Shown here piece by piece: positions 24,583 to 32,842 of a DNA stretch of 64,000 bases. This stretch comes from Actinokineospora enzanensis DSM 44649 (lineage in GTDB: Bacteria > Actinomycetota > Actinomycetes > Mycobacteriales > Pseudonocardiaceae): contig NZ_KB894403.1 in the NCBI RefSeq assembly GCF_000374445.1, positions 520,435-584,434 on the forward strand, read 5' to 3'. Position 1 is the first letter of the stretch, and every line of letters begins with the position of its first letter. A model generated the notes under the pieces. That model had not been told where the DNA came from, searched no databases, and worked only from the letters and a program-made list of their open reading frames with translations. Both the position numbers and the translations under genes were made by a program.

Positions 24583-25758
24583 TCATCGAACGAACCGGAC
24601 CTGCGGGTACCCAGCCGAGGGCCGCTGGAGCAGCCGACTGTCGAGTCGACGCAGATGCAGGTCGAAGAAGGCTCGCACATAGTCGCGTTGGGCGTGGATG
24701 GCGCGGTCCGGTTCAAGAGTGCCGATTGCCTGCGTCACCTGCTCGGGCGTCAAGCCCAGGATCGGCGCAGCCTGCGGTAGCAGCGTTTCCAGGTCGGTGA
24801 ACGAGATGTGCGTGGACCCGGCAAGCGCCAGTTCACGCTTCCACCCGTACTGGCTCGCCCAGAACTGATCCCAGCTGGGATCCTCCGACCCCACCCCAGG
24901 ATCGCTGCCGAAGAGCAGGAAGGGACGCCCGGTGCCCGCCGTCACCGGCGGCAGGAGGCTCCCGTCCAGATTGACGCCCGCGCGCACCCGCCGGTCGGCA
25001 CGCATGGTCGCGGCGGTCGCGGCGCCACCGAGGGAATGCCCGAACATGCCGACGCAGGACAGGTCGAACGCGCCGGACAGGGGACGTCGTCCGGCGTTGA
25101 GCGCGGCGAGCTGGTCCAGCACGAACCGGATGTCCGCCGTGCGCACCGCCAGGGCCTTGGCGATCAGGGCATCGTCGATGTCGCCGGTGATGGCGAAGGT
25201 CTCCACCCGGCCGTCGGGGAACTCGACCTGGTCGGCGTCGTAGGTGTGGTCGATGGCCACCACCAGGTAGCCGTGACTGGCCAGTTCCTCGATCAGGACC
25301 GTGCCGAGACTCCGGTCGCTGCGCAGGCCCGGCGAGTACAGCACGACCGGCCTCCCGCACCGGCTCCAGTCCACCGGCGTGTCCGATCGGGCGTGCGTGG
25401 TCGGCAGCAGCAACGCGCCGGGCGGGATGCCTTGTGCCTGTTCGAAGAGCGCGGCGGCGCCGGGCGACATCCACGGTGCGTACGGGTGGCCAGGCGTGGC
25501 GAGCGTCGGATACCAGAGCTGGATCATCAGCTCCCGCGTCGGGCGGGACGCCTGCCAGGGATCGACCCGTGTCCGGTCGATCAGGTGGAGCGAGACCGTA
25601 CCGAGGGGATACGGGCCGGTCGGCGCGGGCAGGGTGAGCCGCGGCGGAGTCGGCGTGCGGCGGGACCGGGCGGACGCGGCGGTGGCCAACGGGACGGTGA
25701 TGATCGCCGATGCCGCGGCGGTTGCCAGCAGCGATCGGCGGCTCAGGAGTCTCGACAT
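24583..25758 (-). CDS. Tat-exported PAF-acetylhydrolase/lipase-family hydrolase
   Basis: 391 aa from ATG 25758. A twin-arginine signal (SRRSLLATAAASAIITV, then ATAASARS) predicts export. The mature part is an alpha/beta hydrolase of the PAF acetylhydrolase / cutinase-like dienelactone group: VVLYSPGLRSDRSLG, GYLVVAIDHTYDADQVEFP, the nucleophile Ser in GMFGHSLGGAATAA, Asp in LFGSDPG and His in AGSTHISFTDL. It probably cleaves esters or phospholipids outside the cell. Transcription appears leaderless, from the symmetric promoter described at 25765-25828, shared with a membrane protein/HTH pair. Confidence 0.88.
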   Translation of the reverse strand: MSRLLSRRSLLATAAASAIITVPLATAASARSRRTPTPPRLTLPAPTGPYPLGTVSLHLIDRTRVDPWQASRPTRELMIQLWYPTLATPGHPYAPWMSPGAAALFEQAQGIPPGALLLPTTHARSDTPVDWSRCGRPVVLYSPGLRSDRSLGTVLIEELASHGYLVVAIDHTYDADQVEFPDGRVETFAITGDIDDALIAKALAVRTADIRFVLDQLAALNAGRRPLSGAFDLSCVGMFGHSLGGAATAATMRADRRVRAGVNLDGSLLPPVTAGTGRPFLLFGSDPGVGSEDPSWDQFWASQYGWKRELALAGSTHISFTDLETLLPQAAPILGLTPEQVTQAIGTLEPDRAIHAQRDYVRAFFDLHLRRLDSRLLQRPSAGYPQVRFVR

Positions 25759-25764
25759 GGTCGA

Positions 25765-25828
25765 AATGTAAAGCTGACCTGACATGGAGTCAAGAACACT
25801 TGACTCCATGGAAAGTCAGGCTTACATT
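25765..25828. promoter_or_regulatory. Symmetric pair of divergent leaderless promoters over a palindrome
   Basis: Plus strand: TTGACT (25800-25805), 17-bp spacer, TACATT (25823-25828), then six bases to ATG 25835. Minus strand: TTGACT (complement of 25788-25793), 17-bp spacer, TACATT (complement of 25765-25770), then six bases to ATG 25758. Both -35 boxes lie in the perfect inverted repeat CATGGAGTCAAG-aaca-CTTGACTCCATG (25783-25810). The whole arrangement is symmetric about 25796/25797. A regulator bound to the palindrome would cover both -35 boxes; the small HTH protein encoded at 26254 is the obvious candidate. Confidence 0.8.
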
Positions 25829-25834
25829 CTCCGC

Positions 25835-26239
25835 ATGGCAGAGGTGCGGAAAGATCAAGCGACGCGGGCCGCCCGCCGCGCCGTGCTCATCGACGGCATT
25901 CCGGTGAGCACGCTGGGCGTCGTCGCTCTGGCGCTGGGCAGCAACCCCGATCCGAGCGCCGCGCAGAAGACCTGGTGGATCGCGACGACCATCGCGTTCA
26001 CCCTCGCGGTGGCCTGGACACTGCTGCGGGCGTTCCGGCGCGGGGACGAATACCTGCGCAAGATCCAACTGGAGAGCATGGCCATCGCGTTCGCCGCCGT
26101 CCTCGTCGGACTGCAGGTGGCCACGCTGCTCGACGCCGCGGGCATCATCCAGCTCCACCAGCTCGCACAACTGATCCTGATCGGCGGCGTGGTCATCTGG
26201 CTGACGATCGCGGACCTGCGCACCCGCTTCACCCGCTGA
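25835..26239 (+). CDS. Integral membrane protein (4 TM), paired with HTH regulator
   Basis: 134 aa. I chose ATG 25835 because it fits the promoter spacing; upstream in-frame ATGs at 25784 and 25808 lie inside the promoter palindrome. Four hydrophobic segments are visible: LIDGIPVSTLGVVALALG, WWIATTIAFTLAVAWTLL, AIAFAAVLVGLQVATLLDAA and LAQLILIGGVVIWLTIADL. A conserved-looking charged loop, RRGDEYLRKIQLES, joins TM2 and TM3. Proteins of this size next to small XRE regulators are widespread and of unknown function. It is followed after 14 bases by the HTH gene in one transcript. Confidence 0.75.
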   Translation: MAEVRKDQATRAARRAVLIDGIPVSTLGVVALALGSNPDPSAAQKTWWIATTIAFTLAVAWTLLRAFRRGDEYLRKIQLESMAIAFAAVLVGLQVATLLDAAGIIQLHQLAQLILIGGVVIWLTIADLRTRFTR

Positions 26240-26253
26240 AGGGGGACGCACCC

Positions 26254-26463
26254 GTGCAGAACCGGCTACGCGAACTCCGCGCGGCCCGCCGGTGGAGCCA
26301 GGCCGACCTCGCCGACCGGTGCGGGGTCTCCCGGCAGGCCATCAACGCCATCGAGACCGAGCGCCACGATCCCAGCCTGCCCCTGGCCTTCACCATCGCG
26401 GACGTCTTCGACCTGACCATCGAGGAGATCTTCCGTCCCGACCGGACCGACAACCCTGCCTGA
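26254..26463 (+). CDS. Small XRE-type HTH regulator
   Basis: 69 aa, GTG start with GGGGGA upstream. The whole protein is one HTH domain: RLRELRAARRWSQADLADR, then GVSRQAINAIETERHDPSL, and a C-terminal dimerisation tail VFDLTIEEIFRPD. This is the YozG/Cro-like minimal regulator type usually co-transcribed with a membrane protein. It probably binds the palindrome at 25783-25810 and represses both its own operon and the exported hydrolase; this is inferred from proximity. Confidence 0.85.
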   Translation: MQNRLRELRAARRWSQADLADRCGVSRQAINAIETERHDPSLPLAFTIADVFDLTIEEIFRPDRTDNPA

Positions 26464-26492
26464 CACCGATTCCGCCCAACGGATATCCCGGT

Positions 26493-26517
26493 CCGTTGTC
26501 GTACAGACGACCAACGG
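26493..26517. terminator. Possible hairpin between convergent HTH and response regulator genes
   Basis: CCGTTGTCGT and ACGACCAACGG flank a four-base loop with one bulged base. The hairpin lies in the 79-base gap between the HTH stop (26463) and the response regulator stop (26543), where a bidirectional terminator is expected. Confidence 0.45.
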
Positions 26518-26542
26518 GGACGAACCGGGTAGTGCGCAGCGC

Positions 26543-27172
26543 TCAGCCCCGAGGCGTCAGATACCCCCGGGAAAACGCGGTCGCGACGGCCGCCGCCCGG
26601 TCGCTCACCCCGAGCTTCGCGTACACATGCAGCAGATGCGTCTTCACCGTCGCCTCACTGATGAACAGCTGCTGCGCCGCCTCCCGATTGGTCGACCCCC
26701 GCGCCACCAGCTCCAACACCTCGATCTCGCGCTGCGACAACGGCTCCGACGCGGGCTGCCGCATCTGCCCCATCAACCGCGTCGCAACCGCAGGCGACAA
26801 CACGGCCTGCCCCTGGGCAGCAGCCTCCACCGCCCGGAACAGCTCATCCCGAGGCGCGTCCTTCAGCAGATATCCCGTAGCACCAGCCTCGATCGCGGGA
26901 AGCACGTCGCTGTCCGTGTCATACGTCGTCAACACCAGCACCCGCGCGGGCACGCCCCGCCGCGCCAGTTCCCTGATCGCCGTGACCCCGTCCGTGCGCG
27001 GCATGCGCAGGTCCATCAGGATCACGTCCGGCCGCAGCCGCTCCCCCGCCGCGATCGCCTCGGCGCCGTCGCCCGCCTCGCCGAGGACCTCGAAGCGGGG
27101 GTCGGCGCTGAACATGCCGCGCAGGCCGTCGCGCACCACCGGGTGGTCGTCGACGATCAGCAGGCGGATCAC
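26543..27172 (-). CDS. NarL/LuxR-family response regulator
   Basis: 209 aa, GTG start overlapping the kinase stop. The receiver domain has acidic residues in LLIVDDHPVVRDGL, the phospho-acceptor Asp in DVILMDLRMPR (about residue 53), the Thr in VLTTYD and the Lys in LLKDAP. The C-terminal LuxR HTH is EPLSQREIEVLELVARG to ATVKTHLLHVYAKLGV. It is phosphorylated by the kinase encoded next to it and most likely controls the ABC exporter in the same operon. Confidence 0.95.
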   Translation of the reverse strand: MIRLLIVDDHPVVRDGLRGMFSADPRFEVLGEAGDGAEAIAAGERLRPDVILMDLRMPRTDGVTAIRELARRGVPARVLVLTTYDTDSDVLPAIEAGATGYLLKDAPRDELFRAVEAAAQGQAVLSPAVATRLMGQMRQPASEPLSQREIEVLELVARGSTNREAAQQLFISEATVKTHLLHVYAKLGVSDRAAAVATAFSRGYLTPRG

Positions 27173-28443
27173 TCCACACCCCCGGCCGGGATCGCCGGGA
27201 CGCTCGCCGAGATGGCCGTGCCGCCGCCCGGTTCGGACTCGATCACCAACCGGCCCGCCAGGCGCTGCACCCGCTGGCGCATGCCCGCGAGGCCGAAGCC
27301 GCCGTTGGTGGAGCCGTTGGCGCGTTTCGCCGCCGGGTCGAAGCCCACCCCGTCGTCCCGGACGTCGAGTGTCACCAGATCCTCCATGTAGGACAGGGTC
27401 AGGCCGACCCGGCCCGCCCGCGCGTGCTTGGCCACGTTGGTCAACGCCTCCTGGGCCGTGCGCAACAGCGCCACCTCGACGTCGGCGTGCATGGGGCGGG
27501 CGTCGCCGGTGGTGGTGAGCACCGCATCGATGCGGTGCACCTCCGACCAGCGGCGGGTCACCTCGCTGATCGCCTCCGGCAGCCGGGCCTCGGCGAGCAC
27601 CACCGGCTCCACCGCGTGCACCGTGCGCCGGGCCTCGGCGAGGCTCTCCCTGGCCAGGTTCATCGCGTTGGTCACGTGCCGGTGCCACGTCGCGGGCTCG
27701 GCGCGGGTCTGCTCGGCGGCCTGGAGCTGGGCGAGGATGCCCGCCAGGCCCTGGGCGAGGGTGTCGTGGATCTCCCGCGCCATCCGCTGCCGCTCGTCGA
27801 GCACCCCGGCCTCGCGGGCCTGGACCAGCAGCTGGGCGTGCAGGCCCGCGTTCTCCTCCAGCGCCGCCTCCAGCTTGGCGTTGGTCTCGCGCAGCTCCAC
27901 CAGCGCCACCTTCTGCCTGCGGTTGCGCTGGTCGGCCATGTCGGTGAAGTAGGACAGCGACCCGGCCAGCACCATGGTGACCGAGCCGAGCGCCACCCAC
28001 GCCCACCAGTTGTCCCCATCGATCTTCCCGCCCATGTAGGAGGCGGCCGCGATCATCGCCGTCACCGCCACCCCCGCGTACGGCCAGCGGCCCGGCAGGT
28101 AGTGGAACGCGTGCGCGTAGCCGATGACGGTGAAGAACCCGAACCAGGGCGCGACCAGTACCAGCGTCGCCGCCAGCGACATCAGACCCACGTAGTACAC
28201 GGCCATGACCGGGCGGTTGCCGTGCCACTGCGGGTGCAGGGTGTGGAACCACAGCACCCAGAGCCCGGCGGCGAGGGTGAGGCCGAGCACCAGCGGTATG
28301 TTCACCTCGACGTTCCAGATCACCTGGATCACGGTGATGAGCGCGCTGACCGCGAGCAGGAAGTACGGGAGAACCTTCACGACCGCGCTCTCGCGGCGCT
28401 CCCACCGGTCGAACTCCGCCCGCAGCTCGGCCTCGATGCCCAC
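27169..28443 (-). CDS. Sensor histidine kinase (NarL/DesK type, HisKA_3)
   Basis: 424 aa, GTG start. About six hydrophobic segments lie in the first 190 residues (for example VLPYFLLAVSALITVIQVIW). The dimerisation/phospho-acceptor helix is ERQRMAREIHDTLAQGLAGI with His near residue 225. The C-terminal ATPase domain has N-box ALTNVAKHARA, DDGVGFDPAA and NGGFGLAGMRQRV. The kinase has no large extracytoplasmic loop, so it senses a membrane or intramembrane signal, as in kinases that guard against cell-envelope-active compounds. It is coupled to the response regulator and to the permease gene (3-base gap). Confidence 0.93.
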   Translation of the reverse strand: MGIEAELRAEFDRWERRESAVVKVLPYFLLAVSALITVIQVIWNVEVNIPLVLGLTLAAGLWVLWFHTLHPQWHGNRPVMAVYYVGLMSLAATLVLVAPWFGFFTVIGYAHAFHYLPGRWPYAGVAVTAMIAAASYMGGKIDGDNWWAWVALGSVTMVLAGSLSYFTDMADQRNRRQKVALVELRETNAKLEAALEENAGLHAQLLVQAREAGVLDERQRMAREIHDTLAQGLAGILAQLQAAEQTRAEPATWHRHVTNAMNLARESLAEARRTVHAVEPVVLAEARLPEAISEVTRRWSEVHRIDAVLTTTGDARPMHADVEVALLRTAQEALTNVAKHARAGRVGLTLSYMEDLVTLDVRDDGVGFDPAAKRANGSTNGGFGLAGMRQRVQRLAGRLVIESEPGGGTAISASVPAIPAGGVE

Positions 28444-28446
28444 TCG

Positions 28447-29187
28447 TCACTCCCAGCGGAAGTACCGCGCGGCCAGACCGCCTGCCACGATCGTCCACCC
28501 CAGCATGACGGCCACGTGCAGCAACTGCGGCCACTGACCGGCGAGGGCGTCCTGCAATGATTGCACGCCCGCGCCGAGCGGGGTGAAGTCGCTGATCCGG
28601 CGCAGCAGGTCCGGCATCGACGCGCGCGGCGCCCACAGACCGGCGAAGAACAGGATCGGGAAGAACAGGATCGTCCCGATCGCGCCCGCGCCCTTGCCGC
28701 TCGGTGCCAGCGACGCCACCAGCAGGCCGATCGCGAACATCGCCAACGCGGCCAGCACGTACGCCACGAGATAGCCGACCGGCTGACCCGGCAACCGCAC
28801 GTCGAACGCCAGCCTGCCGATGGCCAGCACGACCAGCATGGTGAACACGGACAGCGCGGTGGCCATCAGCAACTGCGCGCCGAGCAGCACGACCGGTTTG
28901 ACCGGTGTGGTGCGCATTCGACGCAATATCCCCTTTTCCCGGTAGGTGGCGAACTGCTGGGGCAGCCCGTTGATCGCGAACATGGCGATGGCCATGGCGA
29001 TGACGATCGGCGCGTATAAGTCGATCACGCGCAGTCCGCCGAGGGTGGGGTCGGGCTGCCGCATGGACGGGATCGAGCCGAGGATGACGAGCAGGATCGG
29101 CGGGAACGCGAGCGAGAAGAACACACTCACCGGCTCGCGGAAGAACAGCGTGGTCTCGGTCTTGGTAAGACGGGCGAGAGCGGACAT
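28447..29187 (-). CDS. ABC-2 type transporter permease
   Basis: 246 aa from ATG 29187. Six transmembrane segments; an N-terminal amphipathic LTKTETTLFFREPVSVFFSL and the QFATYREKGILRRMRTTP loop are typical of ABC-2 exporters such as DrrB. The FFPILFFAGLWAPRASMPDLLR segment near the end is the usual EAA-like coupling region. It pairs with the ATPase gene upstream. Together they would export a drug or lipid. It could serve self-resistance for one of the neighbouring pathways. Confidence 0.9.
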   Translation of the reverse strand: MSALARLTKTETTLFFREPVSVFFSLAFPPILLVILGSIPSMRQPDPTLGGLRVIDLYAPIVIAMAIAMFAINGLPQQFATYREKGILRRMRTTPVKPVVLLGAQLLMATALSVFTMLVVLAIGRLAFDVRLPGQPVGYLVAYVLAALAMFAIGLLVASLAPSGKGAGAIGTILFFPILFFAGLWAPRASMPDLLRRISDFTPLGAGVQSLQDALAGQWPQLLHVAVMLGWTIVAGGLAARYFRWE

Positions 29188-29197
29188 GACGGTCTCC

Positions 29198-30106
29198 TCA
29201 GGAGTCGATGGGGCGGCCGGTGAGCGCGACGAACGCGTCGTCCAGCGTGGTCTGTTCCAGCCGCAGGTCGGCCGCGACGACCTGATGGCGGGCGAGAACG
29301 GTGGTGACCGCGAGCAACAGGTCCCCACTGCCGGTCACGACAAGCTGGCTGCCCGCGCGTTCGACCGAGCGCACCTCGGGCAACGCCAACAGCACGGCGT
29401 GGTCCAGCGGCGCGGACGGCCGGAACCGGATCCGCTGCCGACCGTCCACCTTCGACACCAGCCCGGCGGGCGTGTCGATCGCGACGACCCGCCCCGCGTC
29501 GATCACCGCCAGCCGGTCGCAGAGCCGCTCGGCCTCCTCCATGAAGTGCGTGACCAGCAGGATCGTCACGCCCCGGGCCCGCACCCCCTCGATCAGATCC
29601 CACGTGTCCCGTCGGGCCTGCGGGTCCAGCCCGGTGGTCAGCTCGTCGAGCACGGCCACGCGCGGGTCGCCGACCAGCGCCAGGGCAATCGACAGCCGCT
29701 GCTTCTGGCCGCCGGACAGCCTGCGGAACTGCGTGTCGAGCTTGTCGGTGAGACTCAGCGTCTCGATCAGCTCGTGCCAGTCGGCTGGGCGGCGGTAGAA
29801 GGAGCTGTAGAGCTCCATGGCCTCGCGCACCTTGAGCTTCTCGGGCAGCTCACTCTCCTGCAGCTGCGCGCCGAGCAACTCGCGAAGCTCTCCGTTGTCG
29901 CGTCGCGGGTCGATGCCGCAGACACTGACACTGCCGCCGTCACGGGCGCGCAGACCTTCGACGCACTCGACGGTGGTGGTCTTGCCCGCCCCGTTGGGGC
30001 CCAGGATGCCGAAGATCTCGCCCGGCTCGACGGAGAAGCTCACCCCGTCCACGGCGGTGTGCTCGCCATACCGCTTGACGAGCCCGTCTACCTCGATGAT
30101 TCCCAT
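29198..30106 (-). CDS. ABC transporter ATP-binding protein (DrrA-type)
   Basis: 302 aa from ATG 30106. Walker A is GPNGAGKTTT, the signature is RLSGGQKQRLS, Walker B is VAVLDELTTGLDP and the H-loop His is in VTHFMEEAE. The C-terminal about 90 residues form the regulatory extension common in DrrA-like ATPases. First gene of the exporter/two-component operon; its upstream region holds a perfect 18-bp palindrome (30187-30204) that could be the operator. Confidence 0.93.
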   Translation of the reverse strand: MGIIEVDGLVKRYGEHTAVDGVSFSVEPGEIFGILGPNGAGKTTTVECVEGLRARDGGSVSVCGIDPRRDNGELRELLGAQLQESELPEKLKVREAMELYSSFYRRPADWHELIETLSLTDKLDTQFRRLSGGQKQRLSIALALVGDPRVAVLDELTTGLDPQARRDTWDLIEGVRARGVTILLVTHFMEEAERLCDRLAVIDAGRVVAIDTPAGLVSKVDGRQRIRFRPSAPLDHAVLLALPEVRSVERAGSQLVVTGSGDLLLAVTTVLARHQVVAADLRLEQTTLDDAFVALTGRPIDS

Positions 30107-30186
30107 ACGAGAAGCCTGCCGCCCACCCCGGCTCCCCCGAATCGACCGCGCGGCCAGGCCTGACGACGACCACAGTGGACCCGGCC

Positions 30187-30204
30187 ATCAACCGATCGGT
30201 TGAT
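30187..30204. promoter_or_regulatory. Perfect 18-bp palindrome, probable operator
   Basis: ATCAACCGATCGGTTGAT reads the same on both strands. It sits 80 bases upstream of the ABC ATPase start, in the right place for a dimeric regulator such as the NarL-type protein of the operon or a TetR repressor encoded elsewhere. Confidence 0.55.
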
Positions 30205-30372
30205 CCCCAGCTCAACCGCCCACCGATCCGGACCTCGGTCCACACCGGTATTGGGCATCGCATGCCCGCCCATCACGAGCCACGACGCCCTGCCGACCGC
30301 CTCGACACCACCTGCACAGACCCCGCCCAGTCACGCCGCCAAGATCGACAGCCCGCCAGCACACCCCGCCCA

Positions 30373-30474
30373 CCCAGGGGTTTTGGGTCCCTACTCAAGG
30401 CTAGGCGAAGTCGATCACTGTCAATAGCCCTCGCCGAGACCTGTGGACGGACAAGAGGGGATGTGGACAACTCC
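30373..30474 (+). repeat. 102-bp direct repeat, copy A
   Basis: Identical over 102 bases to 35764-35865, same orientation. About 45 further bases upstream are also similar but diverged. The repeat contains a GGGGTTTTGGGTCCC block, CTGTGGAC, and ends with ATGTGGACAACTCC, which includes the exact DnaA-box-like string TGTGGACAA (30462-30470). No open reading frame runs through it on either strand that looks coding. Confidence 0.95.
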
Positions 30475-30479
30475 GGGGC

Positions 30480-31904
30480 TCAGCGGGGGCGGCGGACGAC
30501 CCGGGGGGCGGTGTAGCCGTGGAGGCCCTCGGTGCCGCCCTCCACGCCCAGGCCGCTGTGTTTCAGACCGGCGTAGGGCTGATCGGGGCCGAGCTCCGCG
30601 TGGCCGTTCACCCACACCGTGCCCGCCTCCAGCCTCCCGGCGATCTCGTGGGCGCGGTCGATGTCGGCGCCCCACACCGAAGCACCCAGGCCATAGGAAG
30701 TCGAGTTGGCGGCGGCGATCGCCTCGTCGAGGTCGGTGTACGGGAGGACAGGCAGGACCGGACCGAACTGCTCCTCGTCCACCACCACCATCCCCGCCCG
30801 CACATCCGCCAACACCGTCGGCGCGTGGAAACGGCCTGCCCCATCGAGGCGGCGGCCCCCGGCAGCCACCCGCGCACCTGCGGCGACAGCCGAGGAGACC
30901 AAGTCGGCGACGCGGTCGAGCTGCTCGGGTGTGGTGACCGGCCCCAACTCCGTCCCCTTCACCCGGCCATCCCCCACACGCACCGACTCGGCCCGCGCGG
31001 CCAGCGCTGCCACCATCGCCGCATACCGGTCGGCGGGCACGTACAGCCGCTTGACCGCCATGCACGCCTGGCCGTTGTTGGCGAACGCCTCCCAGAACAT
31101 CGTGTCCGCGATCGCCGCCGGGTCGACGTCGTCGAGCACGATCGCCGGGTCGTTGCCGCCCAGTTCCAGTGTGGCCGACCTCAGACCAGCCCCCGCCGCC
31201 GCAGCGACGTGTCTGCCCGCGGAAACCGAGCCGGTGAAGCTGACGTGCGAGGTCGCCTCGTGGGCGACCAGGGCCGCGCCCAGCTCATCGGGTCCATTCA
31301 GGACAGTCAACACCCCCGGCGGCAACACCTCGCGCAGAATCGCGCCCAGGAGCAATGTCGCGAGCGGCGTGTGCGGCGAGGGCTTCACCACCACCGCGTT
31401 GCCCGCACGCAACGCCGGGGCGATCTTGGCAGCGGCGATCGCGACGGGGAAGTTCCACGGTGTCACGGCCGCGACTACGCCGTGTGGACGTCGGGTCAGC
31501 TCGACGCGGGCCCGTCTGCCGTCGCCGAGCTGCTCCATCGGCAGCTCCATGCCCGCGTGCGCCCGCAGCACGGCGGCCGCCGAGTAGGCCTCGCCGATGG
31601 CCATGGCGATCGGCTTGCCCTGCTCGGCGGTCACCAACGCGCCCAGACGGGCCGACATCGATGCGACCGCCTTGCCCGCCGCCAGCAACGCCGCGCGGAT
31701 CGCCGCATCGTCGCGCGCCCACGCGGGTTGCGCGGTCACCGCCGCCGCCATCGCCTCGTCCAGCAGGGCCGCGTCGCACACCGGGGCGTGCGCGATGATC
31801 CCGCCCGTCGCCGGGTCGTCTACCGCCAGTGTCTCGGCCGTGGCGACCGCCCGGCCCGCGACCGTCATCGTGACGTCGGTGTCCGGCAGCGAGATCACGG
31901 TCAT
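30480..31904 (-). CDS. NAD(P)-dependent aldehyde dehydrogenase
   Basis: 474 aa. ATG 31904 is chosen because GAGGGGGA precedes it; a GTG at 31922 is a weaker alternative. It has the standard class 3/ALDH layout: VTPWNFPVAIAAAKIAPAL with the cofactor loop, SFTGSVSAGRHVA, the catalytic Glu in LELGGNDPAIVL and the catalytic Cys in NNGQACMAVKRLY, then EEQFGPVLPVLPY. All key residues are present. The sequence around GND-P-AIVLDD resembles succinate-semialdehyde/betaine-aldehyde-type members. It lies within the repeat-bounded module with an epimerase, glycosyltransferase and P450, perhaps oxidising an aldehyde created by the P450. Confidence 0.93.
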   Translation of the reverse strand: MTVISLPDTDVTMTVAGRAVATAETLAVDDPATGGIIAHAPVCDAALLDEAMAAAVTAQPAWARDDAAIRAALLAAGKAVASMSARLGALVTAEQGKPIAMAIGEAYSAAAVLRAHAGMELPMEQLGDGRRARVELTRRPHGVVAAVTPWNFPVAIAAAKIAPALRAGNAVVVKPSPHTPLATLLLGAILREVLPPGVLTVLNGPDELGAALVAHEATSHVSFTGSVSAGRHVAAAAGAGLRSATLELGGNDPAIVLDDVDPAAIADTMFWEAFANNGQACMAVKRLYVPADRYAAMVAALAARAESVRVGDGRVKGTELGPVTTPEQLDRVADLVSSAVAAGARVAAGGRRLDGAGRFHAPTVLADVRAGMVVVDEEQFGPVLPVLPYTDLDEAIAAANSTSYGLGASVWGADIDRAHEIAGRLEAGTVWVNGHAELGPDQPYAGLKHSGLGVEGGTEGLHGYTAPRVVRRPR

Positions 31905-31918
31905 GTCTCCCCCTCGGC

Positions 31919-32842
31919 TCACATCGCGCCTTCGTCACGCGCCTGCAGGATGTTCCGGAACGCAGGCCGGAAACCGAGCACGTCGCGCGCCTTCGAGATG
32001 TCCAGCGCGCAGGACGACAGCACGGCTCCCGGCAGGTCGGGCAGGCCTTCGGCGGCGGATCCCGGCCCACCGGCCGGGATGTCGAAGTCCGCGGCGACGG
32101 ACCGCAGCTCGGCCGCCGTGGTCGGGCCGTCGTCGCCGAGGTTGAACGTGCCGCGCACCGGTTCGTCCGCGCCGAGAGCGGTGAGCACACCCTGCCGCAC
32201 ATCCGCGTGGTGCACGAAATGCAGCCGATCGTCCGGATCCGCGGACTCGGCCCAGTGCAGCGCCTCCGCCAGGTGTGGATCCCGCTCCCCATAGGTGAAC
32301 GCGACTCGCAGAACGCATGCCGCCAGGTCACTGTCCGCATAGCCGGACAACGCGCGCTCGGCGCCCAGCTTCGCTGCGGGGAAGCTCGCCGACGGCGCGG
32401 CCAACACCGGCGCGTCCTCCGCGAGCACCCGACCCGGGTCCGGTTCGTACACGAGATAACTGCTCATCGACACGAACCGCCGCACCCCGGCCGCCAGTGC
32501 GGCGGCGGCGAGCTTGCCGGTCGCGATCTCGTTGAGCTCGTCGGCCCCCGCCGCGTCCACGCCCTGGAACGCCGACGCGATGTGCACCACCGCGTCCATG
32601 CCCTCCACCGCCGCCCGGCACACCGCGTCGTCGCCGAGGTCGCCCATCACGATCCGGCCACCGGGTACGGGCGGCGGCCCCGGCTCCGGCGTCCAGACCA
32701 GCATGCGCAACGTCGCGCCGAGCTTGCTCAGCAACGGCACGAACCGGGCGCCTACCCGGCCGGTCGCGCCGGTGAGCAGGATCCGGGCGGGCACGCGGTC
32801 GACCCGGGGCTGCTGTCGCACGGTCACGGACACACTCCTCAT
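31919..32842 (-). CDS. NAD-dependent epimerase/dehydratase (extended SDR)
   Basis: 307 aa from ATG 32842. Rossmann motif ILLTGATGRVGARFV, GDLGDD binding the adenine, VVHIASAFQG, SMSSYLVYEPD as catalytic Ser region, and a YxxxK equivalent that is degenerate: SASFPAAKLGAERAL has Phe where Tyr is expected. This could make it a poor dehydrogenase or shift its role to binding or a different step. It overlaps the glycosyltransferase gene by 4 nt, suggesting a sugar nucleotide or an aglycone as substrate. Confidence 0.82.
   Translation of the reverse strand: MRSVSVTVRQQPRVDRVPARILLTGATGRVGARFVPLLSKLGATLRMLVWTPEPGPPPVPGGRIVMGDLGDDAVCRAAVEGMDAVVHIASAFQGVDAAGADELNEIATGKLAAAALAAGVRRFVSMSSYLVYEPDPGRVLAEDAPVLAAPSASFPAAKLGAERALSGYADSDLAACVLRVAFTYGERDPHLAEALHWAESADPDDRLHFVHHADVRQGVLTALGADEPVRGTFNLGDDGPTTAAELRSVAADFDIPAGGPGSAAEGLPDLPGAVLSSCALDISKARDVLGFRPAFRNILQARDEGAM

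Larger units (their letters stand above)
30107..30479. promoter_or_regulatory. Intergenic region upstream of the ABC operon
   Basis: These 373 bases hold no gene. They contain GACCACAGTGGAC (30168-30180), the 18-bp palindrome at 30187-30204, and direct-repeat copy A (30373-30474), which ends six bases before the stop codon of the aldehyde dehydrogenase gene. The operon promoter must lie in the first part, nearest to 30106. Confidence 0.55.

Noticed and set aside
25784..25834. Longer start (ATG 25784) for the membrane protein
   Set aside because: This region is the promoter palindrome and carries the -35 and -10 boxes; translation from there would need transcription from further upstream.
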